Assembly: GCA_964403795.1 (NCBI GenBank) | Contig: CAYOHP010000039.1 | Span: 1 to 48,163, forward strand | DNA length: 48,163 nucleotides | Direction of reading: 5' to 3' | Origin: CAYOHP01 sp964403795 [NCBI: uncultured bacterium] | GTDB taxonomy: Bacteria > Muiribacteriota > UBA6191 > CAZXTJ01 | Shown: in pieces, positions 32,934 through 41,077 of the stretch | Numbering within the stretch: the stretch's first letter is position 1 | Layout of the letters: each line of letters opens with the position of its first letter | Translations under genes and position numbers: made by a program | Notes under the pieces: generated by a model | What the model saw: only the letters and a program-made list of their open reading frames with translations | Databases searched by the model: none | Told to the model about the DNA's origin: nothing

Positions 32934-34549
32934 CCCCGGGCCTCCTTGTCCTCGAAGATGGTGTCCGGGAGGTAGATGCCTTCCTCGATGAACCTCGAGA
33001 TGAAGCTAGGGCGGATTCCCGTCGGACGCAATCGGCCCACGATCTTCCCGTCGGCACCCACCCCGGTCTGCTCGAAGCGGAAGATGTCGGCGAGCTGCAC
33101 CTCGCCATCCTCGATCCCCTGGACCTCGGTGATGGCCGTGATCTTCCGGGCGCCGTCGCGCAGCCGGTTCTGCTGCACGATCAGGTGCACCGCGGAAGCG
33201 ATCTGCTCGCGGATGGCCTTGGCCGGGAGGTCCATCCCGGCCATCATCACCATGGTCTCGAGGCGGCTGATCATGTCCCGGGGGCTGTTGGCGTGGCCGG
33301 TGGTGAGCGACCCGTCGTGGCCGGTGTTCATGGCCTGGAGCATGTCGATGGCCTCGCCACCGCGGACCTCTCCCACGATGATCCGTTCGGGGCGCATCCG
33401 GAGGCAGTTCTTCACGAGTTCCCGCATCGAGATCTCGCCCTGACCTTCCACGTTGGGGGGCCGGGTCTCGAGGCTCACCACGTGTTCCTGGCGCAGCTGG
33501 AGCTCGGCGGCGTCCTCGATGGTGACGATCCTCTCGTCGCCGGGGATGAAGCTCGAGAGGATGTTCAGGGTGGTGGTCTTGCCGGAGCCGGTACCACCCG
33601 ACACGAAGACGTTCAGCCGGATCCGGACGCAGGCGGCGATGAAGTCGGCCATCTCCTCGGTGAGACTGCCGAACTTGATCAGGTCGGAGACCTGCAGCGG
33701 GTCCTTGCGGAACTTCCGGATGGTGATGGTGGGGCCGTTGAGGGCCAGCGGCGGGATGATGGCGTTGACGCGGGAGCCGTCCTTCAGGCGGGCGTCCACC
33801 ATCGGCGAGGACTCGTCGATCCGCCGTCCCAGGGGCGAGACGATCTTGTCGAGCACGTAGAGCACATGCTGGTTGTGGCGGAACTTCTTCTCGCTCAACC
33901 GCAGCTTGCCCTTCTTCTCGATGTAGATCTGCCAGGGGCCGTTGACCATGATCTCGGAGACGTCGTCGTCGGCGAGCAGGTCCTGGATCGGTCCGAGGCC
34001 GAGTACGTCGTCGGAGATCTCCTTGACGACCCGGTCGATGACGGCCCGCCCGAGCTGCTGGTTCGAGGCCGTGGCCGCTCCCTTCAGGAGCTTGGTGATG
34101 GTCTCGACGACGTACTTCTCCTTGGCGGCATCGTCCTCGAAGCTCTCCATGGTCTCGGCGTTGATCTCGACCGGGAGCTTCTCCTGCACCTGGTCCTTCA
34201 GGGACTGGAAGGGATCCTCGGCGGGGGCGAAGCGGGCGGCCCTCCCCTTGGGGCCTCCCTGCTTCTCGGCCTCCGGCTCGGCCTCCTTCTGCTGCTTCTG
34301 GAGGCGACCCGCCACCCCGCCCAGCGCCCGGCCCAGGCCTCGGGCCGCCGGCACGTTGCCCTCGGGGGTCGCCGGAGGGGCCGGCACCGCCGGCATGGCG
34401 GGAGCCGCGGGCGCCGCCGGGACCGCGGCCCCGGCCTTCTCGCTCACCGCCGGGGCCGCGCCTCCCTGGGGCTGCTTGGGTGCGAGTCCACCCGACCGCT
34501 GGGGGGCGGGAAGGTTCTGGGAGCCCTTGAGTCGTTCGAGAAGAGACAT
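32930..34549 (-). CDS. tadA: Tad secretion ATPase TadA/CpaF
   Basis: The hexameric motor ATPase of the Tad system, 539 residues, starting at ATG 34549 with AGAGGT upstream. A Pro/Ala-rich N-terminus (about 15-110) precedes the CpaF-type N domain ([36 protein letters not shown]). The ATPase has Walker [14 protein letters not shown] (318-325 core), the Asp box [13 protein letters not shown], Walker [15 protein letters not shown] and the His box [13 protein letters not shown]. About 100 residues follow to the end. All catalytic motifs are intact. A promoter-like TTGGTG-17-TATACT lies just upstream. Confidence 0.97.
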   Translation of the reverse strand: MSLLERLKGSQNLPAPQRSGGLAPKQPQGGAAPAVSEKAGAAVPAAPAAPAMPAVPAPPATPEGNVPAARGLGRALGGVAGRLQKQQKEAEPEAEKQGGPKGRAARFAPAEDPFQSLKDQVQEKLPVEINAETMESFEDDAAKEKYVVETITKLLKGAATASNQQLGRAVIDRVVKEISDDVLGLGPIQDLLADDDVSEIMVNGPWQIYIEKKGKLRLSEKKFRHNQHVLYVLDKIVSPLGRRIDESSPMVDARLKDGSRVNAIIPPLALNGPTITIRKFRKDPLQVSDLIKFGSLTEEMADFIAACVRIRLNVFVSGGTGSGKTTTLNILSSFIPGDERIVTIEDAAELQLRQEHVVSLETRPPNVEGQGEISMRELVKNCLRMRPERIIVGEVRGGEAIDMLQAMNTGHDGSLTTGHANSPRDMISRLETMVMMAGMDLPAKAIREQIASAVHLIVQQNRLRDGARKITAITEVQGIEDGEVQLADIFRFEQTGVGADGKIVGRLRPTGIRPSFISRFIEEGIYLPDTIFEDKEARG

Positions 34550-34576
34550 GCCTACCTCTGGAGGGAACCTCGCGAA

Positions 34577-34605
34577 AGTATAGTCCCGGTGCCGTACCGC
34601 ACCAA
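34577..34605 (-). promoter_or_regulatory. Candidate sigma-70 promoter for tadA-tadB-tadC-DUF192
   Basis: On the minus strand TTGGTG (34605-34600), a 17-base spacer and TATACT (34582-34577) end about 27 bases before the tadA ATG, within the 114-base gap after tadZ. The -10 matches consensus at five of six positions. The context GGGACTATACTTTC recurs upstream of two other genes here. Confidence 0.5.
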
Positions 34606-34663
34606 GGTAGCCCACAGGGCGGCGCGATGCGACCGGATCCGACCGATCGGCGGCCTGATTGGC

Positions 34664-35977
34664 CTACCCTTTGCCGAAGATGCGCCCGAGCACGCCGCCG
34701 CCGCCCAGCACCCCGCCGGACTGGGGCGCACCCTGGTTGGCGGGCCCTGCGATCAGCTCGGCCAGCTTGAAGAACGCCTTGGCGAGGTCGCTCGTCTGGT
34801 CGGTGAGCATGAAGGGCGTGCCCTTGTTCAGGGCCGACACGACCTCCTTGCCGGCGGAGGGGATCAGGCTGACGACCTCCTTGCGGAGACCGTTCTGGAC
34901 GTCGTTGACCTCGATGCCGCCCATCGGGGGATAGCCCCGGTTCAGGATCAGCTTGATCTTGTCGGCGTTGTAGTTGAGGTTGCCGAGCAGCTCGAGGCAG
35001 AGCTTGACCGACTTGATGGCCGAGAGCTCGAGGGTCACGACCACCAGGATGATCGACGAGGCGTCGAGGACCTCGAGCTCGACGTTGCGGACGATCGGCG
35101 AGGTATCGACGAAGATGTAGTCGTACTGGTCCTTGAGGAGCCTGAGCACCTCCTGGACGTGCTCACCCTGGACCGTCTCGGCGTACTCCGGCTTGGCCGG
35201 CGCCAGCAGCACGTCGATCCCCGAGGGCTCGTGGCGGGTGATGTACTCCCGCACCAGCTCCGGGGTCCACGGGGGCGGCTCCTCCGAGAGGTTGTGGAGG
35301 GTCCGCTGCGGCTGCAGGTTCAGCATGATCGCGACGTCCCCGAACTGCAGGTCGAAGTCCAGCACGCAGACCCGCTTGCCCGTCATCTTCTTGACGGTGA
35401 TCGCCAGGTTCAGGGCGATGGTGGTCTTCCCCACCCCGCCCTTGGTCGAGAACATGGTGATGATCTCGCCGTGGGCCGGGGGCGGCGGCGGGGGCGGGGC
35501 GTGACCTGGATAGGCAGCCTGGGGCGGATACCCGGGGGGCGGAGCTCCCGGGGGGGGGGCCGGCGGCTGGGGCGGCCCGGCCAGCTGGGTCCGGCGCTGG
35601 TTCGCCTTGTAGACCGACTTGATGGTGTCGATCAGGTCGTCGTTCGAGAAGGGCTTGACCAGGAAGTCCCGGGCGCCGGCCTTCATGGCCTTGCGGATGT
35701 ACTCCTGCTCGCCCTGGACGCTCATCATGATGATGGTCACGTCGGGCATCTCGAGCGAGATGATCTCGGTGGCCTGGATGCCGTCCATCACCGGCATGTT
35801 GATGTCCATCAGGATCAGCGCCGGGCGCACCTGGCGACAGACCTCGATGGCTTCCTGGCCGTTGGAGGCCTCGCCCACGATCTCGATGGAATCCTCGAAC
35901 GAGAGCAGGCGCCGGATGTTCTGCCGCAACTCGACCTTGTCGTCGACAAGGAGGAGCCGGATCACCTCTTCGGACAT
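34664..35977 (-). CDS. tadZ: TadZ/CpaE with an intact N-terminal receiver domain
   Basis: A localisation ATPase of the MinD/ParA type that places the Tad machine, 437 residues. I chose ATG 35977, with AAGGA upstream; an earlier ATG at 36028 would add 17 residues. The N-terminal receiver (1-125) has DD at 12-13, Asp58 in LMDINMPVMDG, Ser86 and Lys108 in FLVKPF, so it looks phosphorylatable; many TadZ/CpaE receivers have lost these residues. A Pro-rich linker (about 134-168) leads to the ATPase, with deviant Walker A FSTKGGVGKTT (about 177-187), VLDFDLQFGDVAIML and VDTSPIVRNVELEVLDAS. The Gly-rich C-terminus ends GGVLGRIFGKG. It precedes tadA. Confidence 0.93.
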   Translation of the reverse strand: MSEEVIRLLLVDDKVELRQNIRRLLSFEDSIEIVGEASNGQEAIEVCRQVRPALILMDINMPVMDGIQATEIISLEMPDVTIIMMSVQGEQEYIRKAMKAGARDFLVKPFSNDDLIDTIKSVYKANQRRTQLAGPPQPPAPPPGAPPPGYPPQAAYPGHAPPPPPPPAHGEIITMFSTKGGVGKTTIALNLAITVKKMTGKRVCVLDFDLQFGDVAIMLNLQPQRTLHNLSEEPPPWTPELVREYITRHEPSGIDVLLAPAKPEYAETVQGEHVQEVLRLLKDQYDYIFVDTSPIVRNVELEVLDASSIILVVVTLELSAIKSVKLCLELLGNLNYNADKIKLILNRGYPPMGGIEVNDVQNGLRKEVVSLIPSAGKEVVSALNKGTPFMLTDQTSDLAKAFFKLAELIAGPANQGAPQSGGVLGGGGVLGRIFGKG

Positions 35978-36052
35978 GCGGACGGGTTCCTTCGACTCAT
36001 CGGACCGGGCCGGAAACAGTGCCCCCACTGTGGTCCAAGGCGGCGTTCCCAG

Positions 36053-36727
36053 TCAACCTCGACATCCCAGGCTTCCCGAGCCGGCAAGGCTGGCCGATCC
36101 CGACCCCGTCCCGGCCTCCCCGGGGCTCGTCTGGTAGGCCTCGGGCGACAACCCCAGGGCCGCGAGTCCCAGCCTCACCGCCCGGGGAGAGAGCCCCATC
36201 ACGTTGAAGTAGCAACCCGAGATCCCTTCGACGAAACCGCCCATGCGCCCCTGGATCCCGTAGGCCCCGGCCTTGTCGTCCCCCTCGCCGCTGGCCACGT
36301 ACCGGTCGATCTCCGCTCCCTCCATGGGAGCGACCCTCACCCGGGTCGAGTCGACCTGCACCACCTCCCGGCCCTGCCGGTCGCGGAGCACGACGCAGGT
36401 GAGCACACGGTGTTCCCGTCCCGCCAGCCACCCGATCATCTCCCGGGCCTCGCGGCGATCCCGCGGCTTGGCGAGCACCTTCCGGCCGACCGCCACGGTG
36501 GTGTCGGCCGCCAGGATCACTTCCTCCGGTCCCAGGATCGCCCGGGCGGCCAGGGCCCTGGCCTTCTCCAGGGCGTTCCTCTCCACCAGACGCCGGGGAG
36601 GACCGGTCTCCACCTCGACGACGCCGGGAGGCACCTCGACCCGGAACCGGAAGCCGGCCGCCGCCAGGATCTCCCGGCGCCGGGGCGACCCCGAGCCCAG
36701 CACCAGGGTGGCTCCCGGCCTTCCCAT
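36053..36727 (-). CDS. maf: Maf-family nucleoside-triphosphate pyrophosphatase
   Basis: A house-cleaning pyrophosphatase that hydrolyses modified or canonical nucleotides (dTTP/UTP type), 224 residues. The N-terminal substrate loop is LVLGSGSPRRREILAAAGF. Family motifs follow: VEVPPGVVEV, LAADTTVAVGRKVLAKPRDR, MIGWLAGREHRVLTCVVL, IDRYVASGEGDDKAGAYGIQ and FVEGISGCYFNVMGL. The start ATG 36727 is 10 bases after tyrS with GGAG upstream. A 30-residue Gly/Ser-rich tail extends beyond the usual end. It appears cotranscribed with tyrS, in the orientation leading towards tadZ. Confidence 0.93.
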   Translation of the reverse strand: MGRPGATLVLGSGSPRRREILAAAGFRFRVEVPPGVVEVETGPPRRLVERNALEKARALAARAILGPEEVILAADTTVAVGRKVLAKPRDRREAREMIGWLAGREHRVLTCVVLRDRQGREVVQVDSTRVRVAPMEGAEIDRYVASGEGDDKAGAYGIQGRMGGFVEGISGCYFNVMGLSPRAVRLGLAALGLSPEAYQTSPGEAGTGSGSASLAGSGSLGCRG

Positions 36728-36737
36728 CGCTCCGCGC

Positions 36738-38027
36738 CTATCCGACCAGGCGGGCATAGCGGTGCTTGCCCATCTGGAGCAGCATCCCGGGGCGGACCGC
36801 GACCTCGGCCTTCTCGTCCCCGCACTTCTCGCCGTCGAGTTTGACTGCCCCCTGCTTGACGGCCCGCCGGGCATCCGAGGTCGAGCCCCCGAAGCAGTGG
36901 ACCAGCAGCCGGGAGATGGCGATCGGGTTCTCGGGCAGACCCGCCACCGGGAAGCCCGGGATGTCCTCGGGGAGCCCCTTGTCCTGGACCGTGCTCCGGA
37001 AGGCCGCCCGGGCCGCGGCTCCCGTACCGGCCCCGTGGAAGCGCTCCACCAGCAGCGCCGCCAGGTCCTTCTTCAGCTCCATGGGATGTGCCGCCCGCTC
37101 CGCCACCGCCGCCTGCATGCCCGCCACCTCGACGGCGCTCCTGTCGCTGAGCAGGGTCCAGTACTCCCACATCTGGGTGTCGGAGAGGCTCATCACCTTC
37201 CAGAAGATGGTGTCGGGCGGCTCGTCGATCCCGATGTAGTTGCCGAGGCTCTTGGACATCTTCTGGGTGCCGCAGGTCCCGTTCAGGATCGGCATCATCA
37301 GCGCCACCTCGGGACGCTGTCCGTAGCCCTTCTGGAGGTCGCGGGTGGTCACGAAGTTGAACCGCTGGTCGAGCCCGCCGAGCTCGACGTCGGTCTCCAT
37401 GGCGATCGAGTCGTACCCCTGGGCCAGCGAGTAGAAGAACTCGTGGAGGTGGATCGGCTGGCAGGCCTGGTAACGGGCCCCGAAGTCCTGGCGCTCGAGC
37501 ATGTGGGCCACCGTGGCCCGGCTCGCCAGCCGGATCACGTCGGCGAACGAGAGCGGCGACAGCCACTCGGAGTTGAACCGGATCCGGGTGGTGGCCGGGT
37601 CGAGCACCTTGAAGATCTGCTGCTTGTAGGTCTCGGCGTTGCGGAGGACGTCCTCTTCGGTGAGCGCCGGCCGGGTCTGGCTCTTGCCCGTGGGATCCCC
37701 GATCCGCCCGGTGAAATCGCCGATCAGGAACGTCACCTCATGGCCGAGGTCCTGGATCTGGCGCAGCTTCCAGAGCACCACGGTGTGCCCCAGGTGGATG
37801 TCGGGGGCGGAGGGATCGGCCCCCAGCTTGATCCGCAGCCGGCGCCGCTGGGTCCGGGCCTTCTCAAGCAGGTCCCGGAGCTCGTCGACCTTCAGGCACT
37901 CGGCGGCGCCCTTCAGGAAGACCGCCAGCTCCTCGTCCACGCTCATCCGGTCGCGGGGAAGGCCGGGAGGCGCGCCCCCGGCCTCGTCCCTGGAATCCGG
38001 GTGGCGATCCCCTGCCCGATCGGCCAT
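36738..38027 (-). CDS. tyrS: Tyrosyl-tRNA synthetase
   Basis: Charges tRNA-Tyr with tyrosine; class Ic synthetase, 429 residues. HIGH-type motif PDIHLGHT (HLGH 78-81) and KMSKS at 256-260 (TQKMSKSLGNYIG) are intact. The lack of the Bacillus TyrS-type insertions and the ALMMPILNGTCGTQ stretch place it with the TyrZ-like (type II) enzymes. An S4 RNA-binding domain occupies about 365-429 (ISRLLVHCFGGSTSDARRAV and AVKLDGEKCG). The N-terminus has a 27-residue charged extension; a second ATG at residue 28 is possible. GAGGAGG precedes the chosen ATG. Confidence 0.96.
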   Translation of the reverse strand: MADRAGDRHPDSRDEAGGAPPGLPRDRMSVDEELAVFLKGAAECLKVDELRDLLEKARTQRRRLRIKLGADPSAPDIHLGHTVVLWKLRQIQDLGHEVTFLIGDFTGRIGDPTGKSQTRPALTEEDVLRNAETYKQQIFKVLDPATTRIRFNSEWLSPLSFADVIRLASRATVAHMLERQDFGARYQACQPIHLHEFFYSLAQGYDSIAMETDVELGGLDQRFNFVTTRDLQKGYGQRPEVALMMPILNGTCGTQKMSKSLGNYIGIDEPPDTIFWKVMSLSDTQMWEYWTLLSDRSAVEVAGMQAAVAERAAHPMELKKDLAALLVERFHGAGTGAAARAAFRSTVQDKGLPEDIPGFPVAGLPENPIAISRLLVHCFGGSTSDARRAVKQGAVKLDGEKCGDEKAEVAVRPGMLLQMGKHRYARLVG

Positions 38028-38093
38028 GGCGATCCTCCTCTGGATCCATCCGGGAGGGGATCGCCGGCCCCGGCCGCCGGCCGCGCCAGCCGG

Positions 38094-38780
38094 CTACTGG
38101 AGCGAGTTGCGGGTCCTGGCGGCCTCGATCTCCCGGGCCAGGGCCTGGGCCAGTTCGGGCCGCCCCTGGAAGCTTGATCCGGTCATCTGGAAGGACAGCG
38201 CCTTCCAGGCCCCGGCCTTGCGCAGCGCCACCATGGTGAAGATTCCCTGGGGACCCGCCTTGCCCCCGGCGCCCACCATCGCCACCAGGCCGCCCACCAC
38301 CATGAGATCGGTGGCCGGGAGCACGACGCTGCGGGCCGCGGCCACCATGCCCCGGCTCTGGCGGGCCTCGAACACCCGACCCAGTCCGTCCTTGATGGCG
38401 CCCCGGCCATCCAGGGTCCAGCCGTCGAACCCGACCAGCCGTCCGCCTTCGGCGCAATGGTCGCTGAACGAGTCGGCATCGCGTCGGTTCCAGGCCGCGA
38501 CCATGGCCCGCAGGAGCGCCATCCCCTCCTGGCTGGTCGCCTCGGCGCCGACCCGGACCGCGGGATCCTTGGCCGGCGGGTGGGGAGGAGTCGGTGCGGC
38601 ATGGGCCGGCTCCAGGGCCGGAGTCGGAGCGGGTCCCGAGGCGACGGCCGGTACCGGAGCCGGCGCCGCCACCGGTCCCTTGTCCTTGGCGGGGGTGCCG
38701 GTCGCTTTGGGCGCCGAGGCCCCGTTCTTCGGTCCTGCCGAGGGACCGCCCTTGGCACCGGTCTTCTTGTTCCTGGCCAT
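38094..38780 (-). CDS. SnoaL/DUF4440-like protein with Lys/Ala/Pro-rich N-terminus
   Basis: A 228-residue protein. ATG 38780 has GGAGG five bases upstream. Residues 1-90 are a histone-like, disordered Lys/Ala/Pro tract (MARNKKTGAKGGPSAGPKNG, repeated PAP and APTP). The C-terminal domain (about 95-210) has the cone-shaped SnoaL/DUF4440 pattern: MALLRAMVAAWNRRDADSFS, FDGWTLDGRGAIKDGLG, and TMVALRKAGAWKALSFQMT. Such domains bind small molecules or act as accessory enzymes; no catalytic pair is evident. It lies between sucD and tyrS with gaps of 66-100 bases and no obvious functional link. Confidence 0.78.
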   Translation of the reverse strand: MARNKKTGAKGGPSAGPKNGASAPKATGTPAKDKGPVAAPAPVPAVASGPAPTPALEPAHAAPTPPHPPAKDPAVRVGAEATSQEGMALLRAMVAAWNRRDADSFSDHCAEGGRLVGFDGWTLDGRGAIKDGLGRVFEARQSRGMVAAARSVVLPATDLMVVGGLVAMVGAGGKAGPQGIFTMVALRKAGAWKALSFQMTGSSFQGRPELAQALAREIEAARTRNSLQ

Positions 38781-38880
38781 CTCGTCCTCCGTCCGATCCT
38801 CGGCGCCCGGGCGACTCCCTGCGGGCATGCCCGTTTCCCCACATGCTCCCGGCCGCGACCGGCTGCCCCTACCCCGGGGG

Positions 38881-39792
38881 CTACTTCTTGGCCTTGGCCT
38901 TCGCCCTGGGCTTCTTGGGTGGCCCTTCGAGCAGGCTCTTCATGGTGGACCCGATCTCGGCCGGGCTGTCGACCACGGTGACCCCGGCCGCCCTGAGGCA
39001 GGCCGTCTTCTCCTTGGCGGTGCCCTTGCCCCCGGCGATGATGGCGCCGGCATGGCCCATGCGCTTGCCGGGAGGGGCGGTGGCCCCGGCGATGAAGGCC
39101 ACCACCGGCTTCTTCACGTGGTCGGCGATGTAGGCAGCGGCCTCCTCCTCGGCCGAGCCGCCGATCTCGCCGATCATGACGATCCCCTCGGTGTCGGGGT
39201 CCTCCCCGAAGAGCTTCACGATCTCGAGATGGGGACTGCCGATCACCGGGTCGCCGCCGACCCCCACGCAGGTCGACTGGCCGAGTCCCAGGGTGGAGAG
39301 CTGGTGGACCGCCTCGTAGGTGAGCGTCCCGGACCTGCTGACCACCCCGATGGTCCCGGGCTGGTGGATGAACCCGGGCATGATCCCGATCTTGGCCACC
39401 CCGGGCGTGATCACCCCGGGGCAGTTGGGCCCGATCAGCCGGCACCCCCGGTCCCGCACATAGGCCACCGCCTTCACCATGTCGAGGGTGGGGATCCCCT
39501 CGGTGATGGCGATGATGAGCGGGATACCCGCGTCGGCGGCCTCGATCACCGCGTCGGCGGCGAAGCCGGCGGGAACGAAGATCACCGAGGCGTTGGCCCC
39601 GGTGGCCTCGCGGGCCTCCCTCACCGAATCGAAGACCGGCACTCCCTCGTGGACCGTGCCCCCCTTGCCGGGGGTGACCCCGGCCACCACCGGGGTGCCG
39701 TACTCCCTCATCTGGGCGGTATGGAAGGTCCCCTCGCCGCCGGTGATCCCCTGGACCATGACCTTGGTCTTCTTCGTTACCAGGATCGCCAT
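38881..39792 (-). CDS. sucD: Succinyl-CoA synthetase alpha subunit
   Basis: The alpha subunit of ADP/GDP-forming succinyl-CoA ligase in the TCA cycle, 303 residues. The CoA-binding Rossmann part has [40 protein letters not shown] and [11 protein letters not shown] follow. The phosphorylated His is His247 in [18 protein letters not shown] short basic tail ([13 protein letters not shown]) is an unusual addition. AAGGAGGA precedes the ATG, and the sucC stop is 13 bases upstream, the standard sucC-sucD arrangement. Confidence 0.97.
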   Translation of the reverse strand: MAILVTKKTKVMVQGITGGEGTFHTAQMREYGTPVVAGVTPGKGGTVHEGVPVFDSVREAREATGANASVIFVPAGFAADAVIEAADAGIPLIIAITEGIPTLDMVKAVAYVRDRGCRLIGPNCPGVITPGVAKIGIMPGFIHQPGTIGVVSRSGTLTYEAVHQLSTLGLGQSTCVGVGGDPVIGSPHLEIVKLFGEDPDTEGIVMIGEIGGSAEEEAAAYIADHVKKPVVAFIAGATAPPGKRMGHAGAIIAGGKGTAKEKTACLRAAGVTVVDSPAEIGSTMKSLLEGPPKKPRAKAKAKK

Positions 39793-39805
39793 GGCGTCCT
39801 CCTTC

Positions 39806-40975
39806 CTAGTTCGCCCGCCGGGCGGCGGCCACGACCTTCTCGGCGGCTTCCGAGAGGGTGTCCCCGACCTCGAAGCGGAGTCCGCTCTCGGCCAGGATCC
39901 TGCGGGCCTCGGGGGCGTTGGTCCCCTGGAGGCGGACCACCACCGGGACCTCGAGCTTGACGTTCTTGGCGGCCTCCAGGATGCCGTTGGCCACCCGGTC
40001 GCAGCGCACGATCCCGCCGAAGATGTTGACCAGGATGGCCTTGACCGCAGGGTCCTTGAGGATGATCCGGAATGCCGCCTCCACCCGCTGGGCGTTGGCC
40101 CCCCCGCCCACGTCCAGGAAGTTGGCGGGCTTGCCCCCGCAGTGCTGGATGATGTCCATCGTCGCCATCGCCAGCCCCGCCCCGTTGACCATGCACCCCA
40201 CGGTGCCGTCGAGGCTCACGTACGAGAGGTTGTGGGCGCTGGCAGCCACCTCGACCGGGTCCTCCTCGTCGAGGTCCCGGAGCTCGACCACGTCCGGATG
40301 CCGGAACAGGGCGTTCTCGTCGAAGTTCACCTTGGCGTCCAGGGTGAAGAGGTTGCCTTCCTCGGTGACCACCAGGGGGTTGATCTCGACCAGGCTGGCG
40401 TCCTTCTCGTGCCAGAACTTGACCAGGGCAGTGACGAGCTCGCCGAGCTGCTTGGTCTGGGGCTTGTCCAGGCCCAGGGTCTTGGCCAGGAGCCGCACAT
40501 GGAAGGCCGAGAGGCCGGTCACGGGATGGAGGTGGACCCGGGCGATCTTCTCGGGGTGCCGGGCCGCCACCTCCTCGATGTCCATGCCGCCCTCGGAGGA
40601 CGCCATCAGGATCGGATAGCCCTTGGAGCGGTCGAGGACCATGGCGAGGTAGAGCTCGCGGCGGATCTTCGAGCCCTGCTCGACCCAGATCGACTTGACC
40701 TTCTGGCCCTCGGGCCCGGTCTGGGGGGTGACCAGGTTCATGCCGAGGATCCGCCCGGCATGGGTGCGCACCTCGTCGAGCGAGGTCGCCAGCTTGATGC
40801 CGCCGCCCTTGCCGCGGCCTCCGGCATGGATCTGGGCCTTGACCACCACCGGGAAGGCTCCGAGATCCCGGGCGATGGCGACCGCCTCCTCGGGGGTCCG
40901 GGCCACGCCTCCCTTGGGGACCGGGATGCCGTACTGCGCGAAGAGCTGCTTCGCCTGGTACTCGTGCACCTTCAT
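39806..40975 (-). CDS. sucC: Succinyl-CoA synthetase beta subunit
   Basis: The nucleotide-binding beta subunit with an ATP-grasp fold, 389 residues, normal length. Recognised by [78 protein letters not shown] and [20 protein letters not shown] with [19 protein letters not shown] lies 8 bases before the ATG. It heads a sucC-sucD operon. Confidence 0.97.
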   Translation of the reverse strand: MKVHEYQAKQLFAQYGIPVPKGGVARTPEEAVAIARDLGAFPVVVKAQIHAGGRGKGGGIKLATSLDEVRTHAGRILGMNLVTPQTGPEGQKVKSIWVEQGSKIRRELYLAMVLDRSKGYPILMASSEGGMDIEEVAARHPEKIARVHLHPVTGLSAFHVRLLAKTLGLDKPQTKQLGELVTALVKFWHEKDASLVEINPLVVTEEGNLFTLDAKVNFDENALFRHPDVVELRDLDEEDPVEVAASAHNLSYVSLDGTVGCMVNGAGLAMATMDIIQHCGGKPANFLDVGGGANAQRVEAAFRIILKDPAVKAILVNIFGGIVRCDRVANGILEAAKNVKLEVPVVVRLQGTNAPEARRILAESGLRFEVGDTLSEAAEKVVAAARRAN

Positions 40976-41042
40976 GCCGGGGACTCCTCGTCTTCGGGTC
41001 CGGCCTGGCAGGGCCGGCGCCGGGGGCCATCGTCGCAGGCCG

Positions 41043-41069
41043 CGCCCCGAAGGCGCAAGGTCCGGGGCG
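41043..41069 (-). terminator. Hairpin after the TPR gene
   Basis: CGCCCCG (41043-41049) and CGGGGCG (41063-41069) form a 7-bp stem with a 13-base loop, 8 bases beyond the stop of the minus-strand TPR gene and upstream of sucC. A second small hairpin CCGGCC/GGCCGG (41000-41005 and 41012-41017) lies nearer sucC. No T-run. Confidence 0.4.
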
Positions 41070-41077
41070 GATCGATC

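Noticed and set aside
35978-36052. Promoter TTGACT at the maf stop driving tadZ
   Set aside because: No acceptable -10 box at 16-18 bases; too weak to list.
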